Below, piece by piece: positions 19,392-29,809 of a stretch of 64,000 nucleotides of DNA. A model generated the notes under the pieces. It ran no database searches. It saw only the letters and a program-made list of their open reading frames with translations, and had not been told where the DNA came from. The first letter of the stretch is position 1. Each line of letters begins with the position of its first letter. A program made the position numbers and the translations under genes. Origin of the DNA: Tethya wilhelma (Eukaryota; Porifera; Demospongiae; Tethyida; Tethyidae); contig CAXIPT010000004.1 of assembly GCA_964030475.1 (NCBI GenBank), forward strand, positions 4,704,211-4,768,210, read 5' to 3'.

Positions 19392-21059
19392 TTAACACTA
19401 CGTAGCCGGGATTGGAAACGCCTATACTTTGCAATACAAATTTTACTTCCGGTTGATCGCGATGCGCATTGCGGTTGAATTCGCGCGAATCGCGAGTACA
19501 GCTGCAAAACGAAGGGTTGCCAAGAAGAAGAAGGACGACAAATAACGGGCCATTACAAGCAGTTGACTGCAAATGTAAGTGTATTGTTTAGTTGTTTTAG
19601 ACTATTGATAACTGATAAATATTTTTGGTTAGTAAAAATGCAATTTCAATTGTTTGTATACCAATACTCAGCGCCTACTCAAATTTTTTGCTAAATGGCC
19701 ATCCTTTCTGTACCTGTAATTGTCTCTAGGACGTCGTAAAGAAATGTTTGTTGCTTTGAATGAGCTACATATTGCTTGTGTTTTGGAATTGGGTCCATAT
19801 TGGAGGCCTATCTCTCTTTACAAGTAGTGTAGAAGCTGTGAAGATGTATGTTGTTATATAGCTTCCAAATATAGCGGCCTACTTACTGTACCTCAGCCTG
19901 TAATTGTTTCTAGAAAGTTCTCAGGCTATAATTGTTGATTTGACTAAACTGGATATTGTTCTTAGTTTGGAATGGTATGTATTGTTTGAAGACTAGCTCC
20001 CTTTACAAGTACTGTTGGTGGTGTAAAAAAAATGAAGAAATACCGCCTCAAAACATGGCTACTTTCTGTACCTCTAGCTCATTTTTTAGAGGTCTTGAAA
20101 TGTATTTGTTAGCATAAAAGTAAAGAGCAATGCTTTGGGTTTGGGATGGTACCAAATTTAGTAGTATTCAGTAATTCCTTATGTAATAATGCATGGTCAA
20201 ACATGCAATGGGTGATTAGCATGTGGCTGTGGTTAAATTTTACTGATAATCATTTTTTTTTTACAGAACACAGGTGGAACTCAGGAGTGCAAGACTTGAT
20301 GTCATTTCAATTCTGCTTGAGCAAGCAGTTCAATTAGTGTATTATGAGGGTTTATGATTTGTATTAGTTATCCAAAAAAAATTTTTTTTTGAGAGTTGAA
20401 ATAAAATTACCCAGTGGCAAGTGCATGAATGTCTGCACATTTTAAATGGATAACTATTCTGCATACAGACCTCTACATAATTCTAGAGAATTTTAAATGG
20501 ACTAGCTATTAATTGTTTGCCAGTGGGATGGAATAATCGTTCAAGGCATAAAAAAATTGTAGGTGACCTAGCTTTGAAATGAGGTCCTAATACTTTCTAC
20601 ACCTCCATTCAGATGACTGAAACTGTATTTGTTAGCATGAATACAAGGCCAGTGTTCAAGGTTTGGAATAATGTACAAATTGTGGTATCAACTCCATAAT
20701 GTGCAAGTTCTTTCAGGGTGATTCATTTGCAGTGTATCCTGCCAGTCGATCTACTGGCATAGAACAACCCCCTATAATGTGTGCAAAAATTGTTCAAAAT
20801 ATATTAACATATATATTGTTTTAACTTCAACAATCACTGCTTACCTTTGATCAAGGAGTGTTTCAGAGTTAGGCAACGACAAACTCTTGAACTCTGACTG
20901 TCTTGACTCCACTGCAGAGGTCTGCCTCTCTTGAAGAAAGACTTCCAAATAATCACCCTTCTATTTTTAATAATCAAGAATTAACCACCGGAAATGGGCG
21001 CAATGCGGATCGTGATGCAGAATATTGGAGCGTTTCCAATCCCGGCTACGTAGTGTTAA
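19392..21059. mobile_element. TTAA-flanked element J, 1.67 kb, non-autonomous
   Basis: TTAA at 19392-19395 and 21056-21059 border inverted ends CACTACGTAGCCGGGATTGG (from 19396) and its exact complement ending at 21055. Including the flanks, the perfect inverted repeat is about 37 bp (19385-19421 and 21030-21066), so the target itself was near palindromic. The interior has several diverged units of about 175 bp (each with CTGTACCTC... and TTTGGAATGGTA-like blocks) and no transposase. TTAA target sites indicate a piggyBac- or Kolobok-type mobiliser. Confidence 0.8.
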
Positions 21060-21323
21060 TTATCTATGCTATAACACTCCTAGTTGCATGCATGGTGCTA
21101 GCTGTTGATATCATAAATGAATGTTGATCAAATTAAACACCTTTTTTTATCAAATATTAAAACAATGTAAGAAAGTGAATAAATTATCACAAAGAAATTT
21201 TTAATGATCCATGAACTTAAAAATTCCACACAAGTGATATATATAAATTATTATGCCATAATAATAAGTATATATTATGTTAGCAAGTAATACAAACTGA
21301 ATGGTGCATGAAAATTTTCACTA

Positions 21324-21324
<1 letters not shown>
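21060..21324. other. AT-rich spacer
   Basis: No gene or repeat identified between element J and the CA microsatellite. Confidence 0.4.
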
Positions 21325-21408
<84 letters not shown>

Positions 21409-21454
21409 NNNNNNNNNNNNNNNNNNNNNNNNNNNNCCTCACACACACACACAC
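21325..21454. repeat. (CA)n microsatellite with assembly gap
   Basis: About 42 CA dinucleotides up to 21408, an N run (21409-21436), then a short CA remnant. The gap is most likely unresolved repeat length. Confidence 0.95.
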
Positions 21455-21667
21455 AGACAGGCAGCTCAATATTGTGACACCATAGCTGGCACTAACAAAC
21501 TCACAGATACCTATGCCAGGCAGAAGCAGACAATGACGAAAAGTGAGACTCAGCGGCCTGAAAATGAACCATAATGCAGTGGAGATTCATGCTTTTTTTT
21601 ACAGATGCAACCTTGTCTATTCTAAAACTCACAGTTTAAATGTAATATACGCTAATAGTAGTGTTAC

Positions 21668-21790
21668 CTGTTCTTGTAGCTTGTTCCAAACAGAGATAAT
21701 TGTCAGCTCGTCCTCTGTTGCAAATTGCAAATGTTTCCCGCGCTTTCCGCGTTTGCAGCTGCAACGCCCACGTGAGTTAATTTTATGCAT
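21668..21790 (-). CDS. Candidate first exon, minus strand, Cys/basic-rich
   Basis: ATG at 21790 opens exactly 41 codons to a donor (CAG|GTAACA at 21667): MHKINSRGRCSCKRGKRGKH, then an acidic/hydrophobic helix (EDELTIISVWNKLQEQ). The CSCKRGKRGK cluster may bind metal or nucleic acid. Phase 0 at the donor. A plus-strand candidate start lies only 20 bp away at 21811, so if both are real they form a head-to-head pair. No downstream exon was identified, and CA repeats and a gap lie further along. Family not recognised. Confidence 0.4.
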
Positions 21791-21810
21791 AGTACAAGAA
21801 GAATGGCCGC

Positions 21811-21925
21811 ATGGATGTGTCTCTCTACCAAAAGCTGAAAGGCGGTGATGTTACACCACGGTTTGTCTCGATTGCTTGGGCTCAAAGTCTACCATATGGG
21901 CACGCAACAATTATATTTCGAGGAG
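21811..21925 (+). CDS. Candidate first exon, plus strand
   Basis: ATG at 21811 in a reasonable start context (GCCGCATGG) opens MDVSLYQKLKGGDVTPRFVS and runs on through AWAQSLPYGHATIIFRG to a strong donor (GGAG|GTAAGT at 21926) in phase 1. Amino-acid composition is protein-like. A possible partner is the exon at 22262. Not recognised. An overlapping ATG four codons upstream in another frame ends quickly. Confidence 0.4.
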
Positions 21926-22261
21926 GTAAGTAAACCATTGTGTTGTAGATAGGTATAGCTGGTAAACGTTCTTGTGGTTATTTATTTTTACTACATTTTA
22001 TGGAATAAATTCTTATATAAGAATGGTAGCCTTTTCTCCTCCTGATAGTTTAGCCTAACTAAGTAGGGAATACTTTCTAGCAAGTTAAACTTACCTAATT
22101 TTTAGATCTTCATCACCGCTTTTTGCAAAATGTACCTGTAAACGGCTTTTGTTTACGTGTACCACGTGGCTACTAATTAATTAGTGGGCGTGGTTTTTAA
22201 TGATTTCCAGCTTCTATATACAATGGTCTACCCAAATAATACAATTGTTTGTGCATTGCAG

Positions 22262-22294
22262 CTAGGAGTTCTGTCAGGGAGGAGGTTGAAAGTT
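22262..22294 (+). CDS. Candidate terminal exon of the plus-strand gene
   Basis: After acceptor TGCATTGCAG (22261) the phase-1 reading from 21925 gives ARSSVREEVES and a TGA at 22292-22294, making a protein of about 50 residues. Weak because it is short; intron about 336 bp. Confidence 0.25.
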
Positions 22295-22479
22295 GACCAT
22301 TTTTATGCTGCAGACCACCTGTCCCAGTCCTTAAGTCACTTGAGCATGCTGTAGTAATAATTAAATAATTTTAGTGTCAATTATTTTATTGCTGATTTTT
22401 ATTAGTCAGTTAAAAAAACATTACCTGGATGAAGAACCAGGAACTTTCTTCAGATAGCGCAAGAGAGCCATAGTAAACT

Positions 22480-22700
22480 GTGCTGCTGTAACAGGGCAGG
22501 AAGTGAGACTGTGGGAGATCTGGTCTAGCGGTAAACTTTGAGATGACCACGTGGTTGACCTTTGAACTCACGAATTAGTGGGTTGGGCATTGCTGAACCA
22601 CAGTGCGTTCGGCCTTGTGGCCTTGTCGATCGATCTACTTTAGTCTTGATCAGCCTTGGCTAAGACTGTCAAACTACCAAATTATTATTAAAGTGAGTAT
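22480..22700 (+). repeat. Possible tRNA-derived SINE-like sequence
   Basis: TGGTCTAGCGG at about 22520 matches the RNA polymerase III A-box consensus TRGYNNANNGG at every fixed position. A weak B-box-like TTTGAACTC follows about 40 bp later. The unit ends in an AT-rich ATTATTATTAAAG. No full tRNA fold was found. Suggestive only. Confidence 0.3.
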
Positions 22701-23066
22701 GACTGTAAGCTTATTTATTTATTGTCCATGCATGCAAATGTAGGTTGCGCAGTCTTGAGCATGCACACGCGTATTCTAATTTAGCGCTAGCGAGCTAGCG
22801 TGCGCCGTGCGCTTGGCAAGCAAAGGGGGGGCTCGAGCCCGCTCAGCCCTATGCTAGGTACGCCACTGTTGATAGGACCATCAATGACGCCCACAGTTTC
22901 TCAAAGTCTCAAAAAATGAAGCTTGCACTGCTGCTTGTAGCTGCTATAAATATTTGGAGTCAGTCCATTGGTTCTGAGCCATCTAGTGGCTCTATTTCTC
23001 AAGCTCAGGTCAGTACTTACAGAGTTAGAAAACAAAATACACACTGTTTTAGTGTAACAGTTGTTA
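22701..23066. other. Unassigned, with a GC-rich patch
   Basis: 22780-22860 is GC-rich (GCTAGCGAGCTAGCGTGCGC) and ends in TACGCCACTG, wording often found at ends of interspersed repeats. A 69-codon frame at 22916-23122 begins with a hydrophobic signal-like start (MKLALLLVAAINIWSQSIGS) followed by SSGSISQAQ and a possible donor (CAG|GTCAGT, 23009), so a secreted-protein first exon at 22916-23008 is possible but unproven. Confidence 0.3.
22916..23008 (+). CDS. Possible signal-peptide exon
   Basis: ATG 22916 begins MKLALLLVAAINIWSQSIGS, a classic signal peptide with a likely cleavage after SIGS or nearby, followed by EPSSGSISQAQ and then CAG|GTCAGT. The exon is 93 nt, phase 0. Insert C1 begins 58 bp downstream, so any intron would contain a transposon. 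Sole evidence is the signal peptide and donor. Confidence 0.35.
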
Positions 23067-23976
23067 TATGTGAGGCTCCAAGGGAAAACCGGACGTTTGG
23101 GAAATTATTGTTTTTAGAGTAAAATGCGGTTTTAGTTTATTTCGCGTTTTTGCGCGAATTTTTTTTTACTGCACGGGTGCATTGTGCTACATCTTAACAT
23201 GCTCCACGCAAAATTTGAGGGGTGGAGCTGCTTCTGTTGCAGAGATATAGACCGTATTGTTAGCCATGTTTATTTTTATTTAGTTGCTAACACGGAGAAC
23301 TGTTGCTATGCTGTGCAACAGACCGTAGTGAATATCAATGAGCTAGGCAGCTGCCACAAAAATGAATTGTTTATTCGATGTTCTCAGTGCTCTATAAGCT
23401 GACTGATATCAGAATTTTGCTACAGCACATGGGCAGAAAGGTAAGCTAAAGCTTTATACGTGCTTGTCTAATCCAAGCGCTTACATACAGTAGCTTTCTA
23501 CTCGTAAGTATTGCCTCTCCCTGTATGGCGATCGCGTACAGGTTATTTTGAGGCTTATTTTAGTTCCTGGAACTTACTATACCTAGAATCTATCTCTCTG
23601 CTAGCAAGCGCTCACCTCCTTGAGTCCAGTAGCCCCCTCCTTGTCTTCTTTCCTAGCTACTCGCTTCTCACTAAATAATTTTAGTCCCCACGTGGCTGGC
23701 TGTGGTAATATTCAGCATGTACTGTACATGATCTAATTAAGATACGGAGAGTATACGAACCGCCCATAGTTTACATAGCAACAGGTTTACAACTGTTTTA
23801 CCAGGAAGCCACGAGTGAAGGCAGTGCTTGCAAGAGCAATATCTGGAAAACTACAACAGCTATGCGCACCAAATTTTGATATGCGCTTCCTAGAAAGGCC
23901 TAGATACACATGGAATAGCTAACTCAAAATTCGCGGAAATTCCCAAACGTCCCGTTTTCGCTTGGAGCCTCACATA
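23067..23976. mobile_element. Repeat C copy 1, 0.9-kb element with inverted ends
   Basis: Inverted ends of about 37 bp: TATGTGAGGCTCCAAGGGAA at the left and the imperfect complement ending TTGGAGCCTCACATA. The interior has no long frame. Landmarks: TTCGCGTTTTTGCGCGAA, TGCTCCACGCAAAATTTGAG, GGCGATCGCGTACAGG, GGATACGGAGAGTATACG-like. Copies at 47041-52041 and 55805-56695 (the latter inverted). A non-autonomous DNA element of unknown superfamily. Confidence 0.85.
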
Positions 23977-24423
23977 TTATGTGTGGTAGGAGTATATACT
24001 GGTGGTGTTGATGGCCGAATAGTGAGGGTCAGGATATGTCGATGGCGGCTGTGTCTGCAAGACCCCTGTGTTAGTGTACTGTCGTTATGATTTCGTGGTC
24101 AGTCTGACAGGTGCAGCAGAGTCTTATCTGTGCTCAAGTTAGTTATTACAAGTTTACACTCATAGTTTGTGACAAGTAAGTGGTCTACTTACTGTACGTA
24201 TGTGTGTACATGTGATAATAGTGGAGTCGTGTCGTACAAACACAGGTAATGTGATTTTCTTGACCCATATTACACTTGAGCTTGGCTTATGATGAAATGG
24301 TGTTGAAGTCTCCACTTCCATGTTGAATTGGGCATTTTGTCGAGTCCGTTAGCACGAAAACATCCATTTTATTGATGGTTAGTTCATACAATACAAATTT
24401 TGCAAATATTATTGATGCATGAC
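23977..24423. other. Unassigned spacer
   Basis: No supported gene, repeat or RNA. Confidence 0.4.
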
Positions 24424-25689
24424 CAGTGGCGGATTTAGCATTGTGGAAAGAAGGGTTCCACAGTGTGGGCGAAGCCCACACTGCCGCGGCGCGTAGCGGC
24501 GCATGCTAGGGGGGTCTGGGGGCATGCTCCCCCAGAAAATTTTTACAAAATGGAGGCTGTGAGGTGCATTCTGGTGCAACTAGAGTGCAAAAAGCTATAC
24601 ACAATCTCTGACCTGCAGTGGTTTTAATACACGACTTTTTGGGTTGGTAAAGTCCCTCAGTAACCACATGCACTTAATTAACTTATTAAAAATCATGTGA
24701 CAAAGATCACTGATAGTCATCAAACACTGTGACACTGAAGACAATATTATACACAAAAAGAATTATGTGAGTTTTGATTAGTGTAAGTCTACTATTAAAG
24801 TACTACTGGTTGTCAGCTAACATAAATGGGAGTTTAATCCTCTTGGGGTTAGCTGTAGCAAAATCTTTGACTAGAGTTTTCATTTTACAGGGGGAGGCAG
24901 TTAGTTCATTGCAGCGATCACGATTGATTTTCATAAGTGATAGAGAACTCAGTCTGGATTCACCCATTGTAGATCGATGAGCGGTTTTTATTAACTTAAG
25001 TTGACTAAAACTACGTTCACTTTGGCAAGAAGTGATAGGAAGAGTAAGTGCAAGTCTGAACATAGCATGTAAATTTGGATACACTGTTGCATTGCACTGC
25101 TTGAATGAATCAATCAGTCTATCAGGAGTTGTTGAAGAGGAGCCACTAGGAGCAGTTTTCCATTTCCTAACCCAATCACTATACTCTATAGAGAACATTG
25201 TAGGGTTTGGCAGGTCAATGTCATAATGGTCAACTGCTGCTTTGAGCTCAGTGGGAACTACAATATCATCTGCAAGATTTACACATTCACTAGGAAGAAG
25301 ATAAAGCAGACCTAAAGCATTCTTATGACCTGGATTGCTGATGAACCTTTCCTCTAACTCTGATATTACATGAGAGATAAATTCATTGTACATGACAACT
25401 CTGTAGTATTCTTCTGCACTGCTTGTTGATGGATTCTCTCGATGTGCCATGCGACTAGTAACTCTGGGTTTTTGTATTTCAAAATCATCCCCATGCAACT
25501 TTGCACCCAGTAAACTGATCTCCGAAAAGGCCTTGTGGAATTCAGTCTGAGACTCCTCCCGCATTTGTTTCAAGGAGGATACAACAGAAGTGACCATTTT
25601 ATATGCTTTCACAACATCATTAGCTAGCTGTTGAAGCCTAACTGTCAGCTCTTTCAACACTTGGAATACTTGTAGAAGAATGTAGAAAG
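24424..25689 (-). mobile_element. hAT-type element, 3' portion only (hAT-B)
   Basis: Starts CAGTGGCGGATTTAGCATTG, the form of inverted end common in hAT elements whose transposase resembles ZMYM1-type proteins, then a GC-rich patch with an inverted GTGTGGGCGAAGCCCACAC. The transposase C-terminus follows on the minus strand. The other end is lost at the N at 25690, after which repeat D begins. Confidence 0.65.
24818..25689 (-). pseudogene. hAT-B transposase, C-terminal 290 residues
   Basis: Minus-strand frame entering from the N and stopping near 24818. The N-terminal part has a helical, coiled-coil-like region (KELTVRLQQLANDVVKAYKM). The C-terminus is the hAT dimerisation region: ALTLPITSCQSERSFSQLKL, then IKTAHRSTMGESRLSSLSLM, and ends PFMLADNQ. 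The usual residue pattern P.TS..SERSFS...L.K...R..M...RL..L is present. The catalytic N-terminal half is missing because the contig ends. The 24541-24817 stretch is the 3' flank inside the element. Confidence 0.8.
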
Positions 25690-25690
25690 N

Positions 25691-26394
25691 TCGTACGATT
25701 GTTGGGTCTTGTACGCTCACGTAAGCTAATTCTAGCTAACATAATGATCGACCCGTACCATGTACCATGCTTTAGTGCATGCGCATAAGTTTAGAGTGCA
25801 CGTGTTTTCGAGACAATCGATCGAGAAATCAGAGGCAGCTAGAGCACTGCGGCAGAGCAGTTGACAAATGGTTCTGCTAATAGCTAGAGGTTGTGAGACT
25901 TAGACAGTTGCTAAGCATATCTTATGAGAGAAAGGCACAGAAACAGTTTAACAGCAGCGCCCAACAGAAAGATAGGTAGAAACTGCAAGGAGAAAAACGA
26001 TGATGCCAGGCTTGCTCAACATGCAGTATCAGAGGGTAAGAGATACCAAGTTCGAAATTATTAACCCTAGACTTTACATCTCATTAGCAATCCTTCGTGC
26101 AAGCTAACTTCTGACATTCACACCACAGTCATTTGAATACGGTCAGTTTTGTACTCACACCTGACTCTGACAGCAAGATCTATACCATAATTAAATTTTG
26201 CATTCTGACAAACATTCTCCATACTGCGATACACTGACTGCTGTACAATTCCTGCAAAAAGCTGCGCTCGCTCAGGCTCACTCCACAATGCCTTGACCAT
26301 TCTTCTAGTATAGTCTCGTGGGTCTGGGCACGAGACTAATTGGGGCGAGCCTGAGCGAGCCCCAGATAACGAGTTGTACGTCGGGACCGTCTGT
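25691..26394. repeat. Repeat D copy 1
   Basis: GTTGGGTCTTGTACGCTCAC through GTGCATGCGCATAAG to GCTGCGCTCGCTCAGGCTCA, closely matched by D copy 2 (26395 onward). Near its end an inverted pair, GCTCGCTCAGGCTC (26265) and GAGCCTGAGCGAGC (about 26347), and a hairpin GTCTCGTG...CACGAGAC suggest a DNA element terminus. Confidence 0.65.
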
Positions 26395-26582
26395 CTGTCT
26401 GTCATCGTTGGGTCTTGTGCGCTCACGTAAGCTAATTCTAGCTAACATAATTATCGATCCGTACCATGTACTATGCATTACTAATGCATGCGCATAAGTT
26501 TATAGTGACTGTGTGTGCACGTGTTTTCGAGACAGTCGATAGATCAGACAGAGGCAGCTAGAGCAGAACAGTTGAGAAATGG

Positions 26583-27615
26583 TGACCCTACTTGCGTAAG
26601 TAACTATCGCCCTATTTCACTGCTGTGCATAGTCTCTAAAATTCTTGAAAAAATTGTGTACAACCATCTAATTCAATTTGCCCGTCCCAAACTAAGCCAT
26701 AACCAATTTGGTTTCCTCAAAAACAGATCCAGCCTAATGAACGTTTTAGCCTCCTACTCTGCTGTCTTTAAATCAATTAATAATGGCACTTCTTCTCACG
26801 GTATTTATCTTGACTTCTCCCAAGCATTTAATTCGGTGCCTCACAATGACTTACTGCTAAAACTCTGGCTATTTGGAATTACAGGTCCATTTTGGCATTG
26901 GATAAAGAGCTACCTAAGCTCGAGACGACATTTTGTCTTCTGTGACAATGCCTCATCTCCTCTTCTGCCTGTCATCTTTGGAGTCCCCCAGGGTAGTGTC
27001 CTGGGGCCTCTTTTATTCATTATTTATATCAATGATCTACCCTGTAGTATCACTTCAGCCATTCCCTCAATTTTTGCTAATGACACTAAGTGTATTCGTA
27101 ACCAGCATTCCCTTGAATTTCTTCAAAACGACCTTGATGGTGTTTCAAACTGGTGCACTGAATGGAAGCTGGTTGTCAATAGCCTGAAGTGTGCTGTTAT
27201 TAGATTCTCTAATAGTGGTTCTAGCAATCAATTGTGGTACACTTACACCCTGAATACATCTCCTTTACCTAATGTCAACTCCCATAAGGACCTAGGGATA
27301 CTAGTCTCCCACGACTTGTCGTGGTCTAGTCACATTGCAGCCATTTGCATAAAGGCTTATAGAGCACTTGGTCTAATCAAGAGAACAATCTACTTCTACC
27401 AAAAGGCTGCTTTATTTATCTCTTGTCCGGTCACAATTTTCTTACTGTGGAGACCATACCTCGTTAGTGACATTACAAAGGTCCAGCGGAGAGCTACCAA
27501 ATTCATTCTCAATAACTACTCAAGGAGTGTATCTTACAAACAGAGGCTAATTGATCTCCAGCTACTGCCACTAGTGTACTGGTTGGAGTATCTTGACCTA
27601 ATTTTCTTTGCTTAA
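26583..27615 (+). pseudogene. LINE reverse transcriptase fragment, catalytic Asp changed
   Basis: RT blocks in order: NYRPISLLCIVSKILEK, NQFGFLKNRS, GIYLDFSQAFNSVPHNDLL, GVPQGSVLGPLLFIIYINDL and then FANDTKC. In active enzymes the last is F/YADD; here the first Asp of the pair is Asn, which should abolish polymerisation. The thumb-like region (KDLGILVSHDLSWSSH) follows, to KVQRRATKFI. Translation is open upstream to 26515 only because repeat D happens to be open in that frame, giving a chimeric N-terminus with no meaning for the LINE. Confidence 0.8.
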
Positions 27616-28116
27616 TGCATTAAAGACAACTTCAACATCTATGATCATATCAGGTTCACCTCTACTTCAACTCGCTCAAGAAGCAATAACAAGTTGGTGA
27701 TAAACTACACCAGAACTTCCAAGTCTCATCACTTTTACTTCAATCGCATAGCTACACTATAAAATGCTCTTCCCCCAATTGATTTAAGTAAATCTTTACC
27801 AGCAATCAAGCACCTAATTTATGAAACTCTCAAAACATACTTCATGAATTCTTTTAACCCTGACAACACTTGTACCTTTCACTTTGTCTGTCCCTGCAAC
27901 TCATGTCACTTGTCTGGAAGGTAGACTCCATTACTGTCGATGACTGCTACTGCTTGTCAGCTTGTTTGTGTGTTTTTTAATAATTTATATACTATACTAG
28001 ACCCAGCTGATCCCTACTCTGAGGTTTCAGTCTGTCAGTGGACTCTGAACTCAATATTACTTTCTCTATTTATATACTATTTTTTGTCGTAAGTACTTTC
28101 TTACTCCACTGTAAAG

Positions 28117-28164
<48 letters not shown>

Positions 28165-28175
28165 ATTATAATATT
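26583..28175 (+). mobile_element. 5'-truncated LINE (CR1/L2/jockey-like) with (TTA)n tail
   Basis: Starts inside the reverse transcriptase and ends in about 15 TTA units (28120-28170), a tail type used by some non-LTR elements in place of poly(A). No endonuclease, so it is 5'-truncated, the usual product of target-primed reverse transcription. The 3' region 27616-28119 is frameshifted C-terminus and untranslated sequence. Confidence 0.85.
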
Positions 28176-28520
28176 AAATAGTTCTGCTAATAGCTGGAAG
28201 TTGTGAAACTTAGACAGTTGCTAAGCATATCTTACGAGAGAAAGGCACAGAAACTACTGTTTAACAGCAGCGCCCAACAGAAAGATAGGCTGAAACTGCA
28301 AGGGTGATGCCAGGCTTGCTCAACATACAGTGTTAGATTTTTCTTTGTGTAAACTAACTTCTGATGTTCACACCACAGTCGTTTGAATGCTGTCAGTTGT
28401 ATACTCACACTGACAGCCGATCTATACCATAATTAGGCATTCTGACAATGCTGTAAAATTCATGCAAAAGGCTGCGCTCGCTCAGGCTCGCCCCACAGTA
28501 CCTTGCATTCTTTTAGTTAT

Positions 28521-28739
28521 TATTATTCCCAGTACGGCCTGGTAGGCGATTTTTTATCTGACGTACACTTTTTGGACTTAAAAGATTTTCACGGCAACCA
28601 TGATCAATTGGAAATGATCGTCACAATTAAGTGCGCACATAGCTAGGCATTGGCCCTAATTTCTTATGTAGCTATATTTAGGTCTTGATCTGTCTCTGCT
28701 AAATTATTATGTTATATTATAAACATAAAATAGAAAGTC
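28521..28739. other. Unassigned spacer
   Basis: Contains ATTCCCAGTACGG near 28530, the first 13 bases of the family B hairpin end, possibly a solo end. Otherwise nothing recognised. Confidence 0.35.
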
Positions 28740-28953
28740 AAGCAGATAATTGTTTAGAAGGGAATACAATGTGAAGTGGGTGCTAGCTGGCTCCACACTA
28801 AATGTATCGGGATCTTGGATAGCAAGTATGCTCAACTTCAGTCCTCTGAGGAACCTTGGTGTTGCAAAAGATGTGTAAATGAAGCACTTCCATTTGCTGA
28901 TGTCTCACTAAATGACTCTATGTTCAACTCCTCAGTCAACCACCTACTTGACT
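28740..28953 (+). pseudogene. LINE copy 2, PHD-like zinc-finger fragment
   Basis: The plus frame gives GIQCEVGASWLHTKCIGILD then EEPWCCKRCVNEALPFADV, the second half of a PHD-like finger (C..., WLHTKC, Y..L, PWCCKRC, LPF). This arrangement is found ahead of the endonuclease in many L2/CR1-type LINEs. It breaks at CTACTTGAC|TAGAGACAG (28953). The continuation of the same LINE is at 36284, where TTACTTGACCCTCC leads into the endonuclease. Confidence 0.6.
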
Positions 28954-29138
28954 AGAGACAGTACGTTGCCACGTAGGAATGTTGCCAAAGGAACGTTGCC
29001 AATTGAGTGTACTTTGACCTTTATGCAATAATAGGAAAAGTGTCAACCTATAGCTACTGTTGCATGCACAATAATTATTGCACTCCTAGATGGTGCATCC
29101 TTGGAATATTATAGTATTGCAGAACCATGAATCTTTAG

Positions 29139-29313
29139 GCCCTGGCACAAGTTGCAAGGATTATCAGCAAGTTAATTGATGAGCAGAAGAATGACATGTC
29201 ACAAGAGGAGCTGTCACAAGCAATCATGTTTTGTGTGCTGTTACAGGAGTCATGTGTCCTAGGTACCACGGCTGTTTCAACACGCAACTTAGTTCTTCAA
29301 TTAGAACATTACG
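29139..29313 (+). CDS. Exon a of an unrecognised gene inside F
   Basis: Acceptor ATCTTTAG (29138) and donor TACG|GTATGC (29314) bound 175 nt with no stop: ALAQVARIISKLIDEQKNDM then SQEELSQAIMFCVLLQESC, then VLGTTAVSTRNLVLQLEHY. Mostly helical composition. Ends in phase 1, which fits exon b. Not recognised. It could be part of F's own gene or a captured host gene. Confidence 0.45.
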
Positions 29314-29364
29314 GTATGCCTAATTAATATTCATAGCACTTAGCAACGTTGCAAACTAATTACC

Positions 29365-29673
29365 ACATCAAGTGGTTGCTATATATACTTTGGGCATTCT
29401 AGCTCCTTATACAGTCAAAAACTGTTCTAAATATAGCATACAGCTCCCCTACAGTACAATAAGCGCTTGCACGCAGCAGCTCCACGTGTATGAAAACACT
29501 GAGCATGCTGTACAACCACACGGGTTGAACTCAATTGATTTGAAAGCACCTCCTAACTTGTATTTTCCTGTGGCTCCAACAGTTTTCTAGGACATAAAAT
29601 CAACTTTCATGGACAACAATAATGTGGATAAACACATAGAAAGGGTAAAAACCTTTCCACTATTTTTTTTCAC
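29365..29673 (+). repeat. Repeat E copy 1 (309 bp)
   Basis: ACATCAAGTGGTTGCTATAT to CCTTTCCACTATTTTTTTTC, over 95 percent the same as copy 2 at 38276-38587. Both keep a 72-codon frame (MVAIYTLGILAPYTVKNCSK...), but with no domain or splice context it may be chance. It lies in the intron between exons a and b. Confidence 0.8.
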
Positions 29674-29711
29674 AGAATTATAAGTATACAAAAAAACATG
29701 AATATTTGCAG

Positions 29712-29809
29712 AGAAAGTGTTTGTACTATGGTACTACAACCTATTCTTGATGGCACCACAGGATGGAAACACCATGTACACAGGGAGAAGAACTTCTGTA
29801 CAACATTTG
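29712..29809 (+). CDS. Exon b of the unrecognised gene inside F
   Basis: Acceptor TATTTGCAG (29711). Joined to exon a in phase 1 it reads EKVFVLWYYNLFLMAPQDGN then TMYTGRRTSVQHL to a donor (TTG|GTATGA, 29810). Length 98 nt plus the one base carried over is 33 codons, so the phases agree. A following exon was not fixed; a protein-like frame at 30337-30492 is split by the Ty3 insertion and reads on in frame at 34791-34857 when Ty3 and one AAAGA are removed. Confidence 0.45.

Larger units (their letters stand above)
26395..28520. repeat. Repeat D copy 2, interrupted by a LINE
   Basis: 26395-26582 and 28176-28520 align to copy 1 without a gap, apart from the LINE between them. The join repeats AAATGG / AAATAG, the short target duplication. 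So D copy 2 was already present when the LINE inserted. Confidence 0.7.

Noticed and set aside
19378..19572. Minus-strand frame ending VSNPGYVVLIIY, matched by a plus-strand frame at 20903-21127
   Set aside because: The shared peptide is just the translation of the inverted ends of element J.
21308..21574. Long Thr-His repeat protein
   Set aside because: Translation of the CA microsatellite.
22480..22600. A true tRNA gene
   Set aside because: Only the A-box matches well; no cloverleaf, acceptor stem or proper B-box could be drawn.
29372..29590. Conserved 72-codon frame in both copies of repeat E
   Set aside because: Two recent copies of a repeat preserve any frame; no domain, start context or splice evidence.
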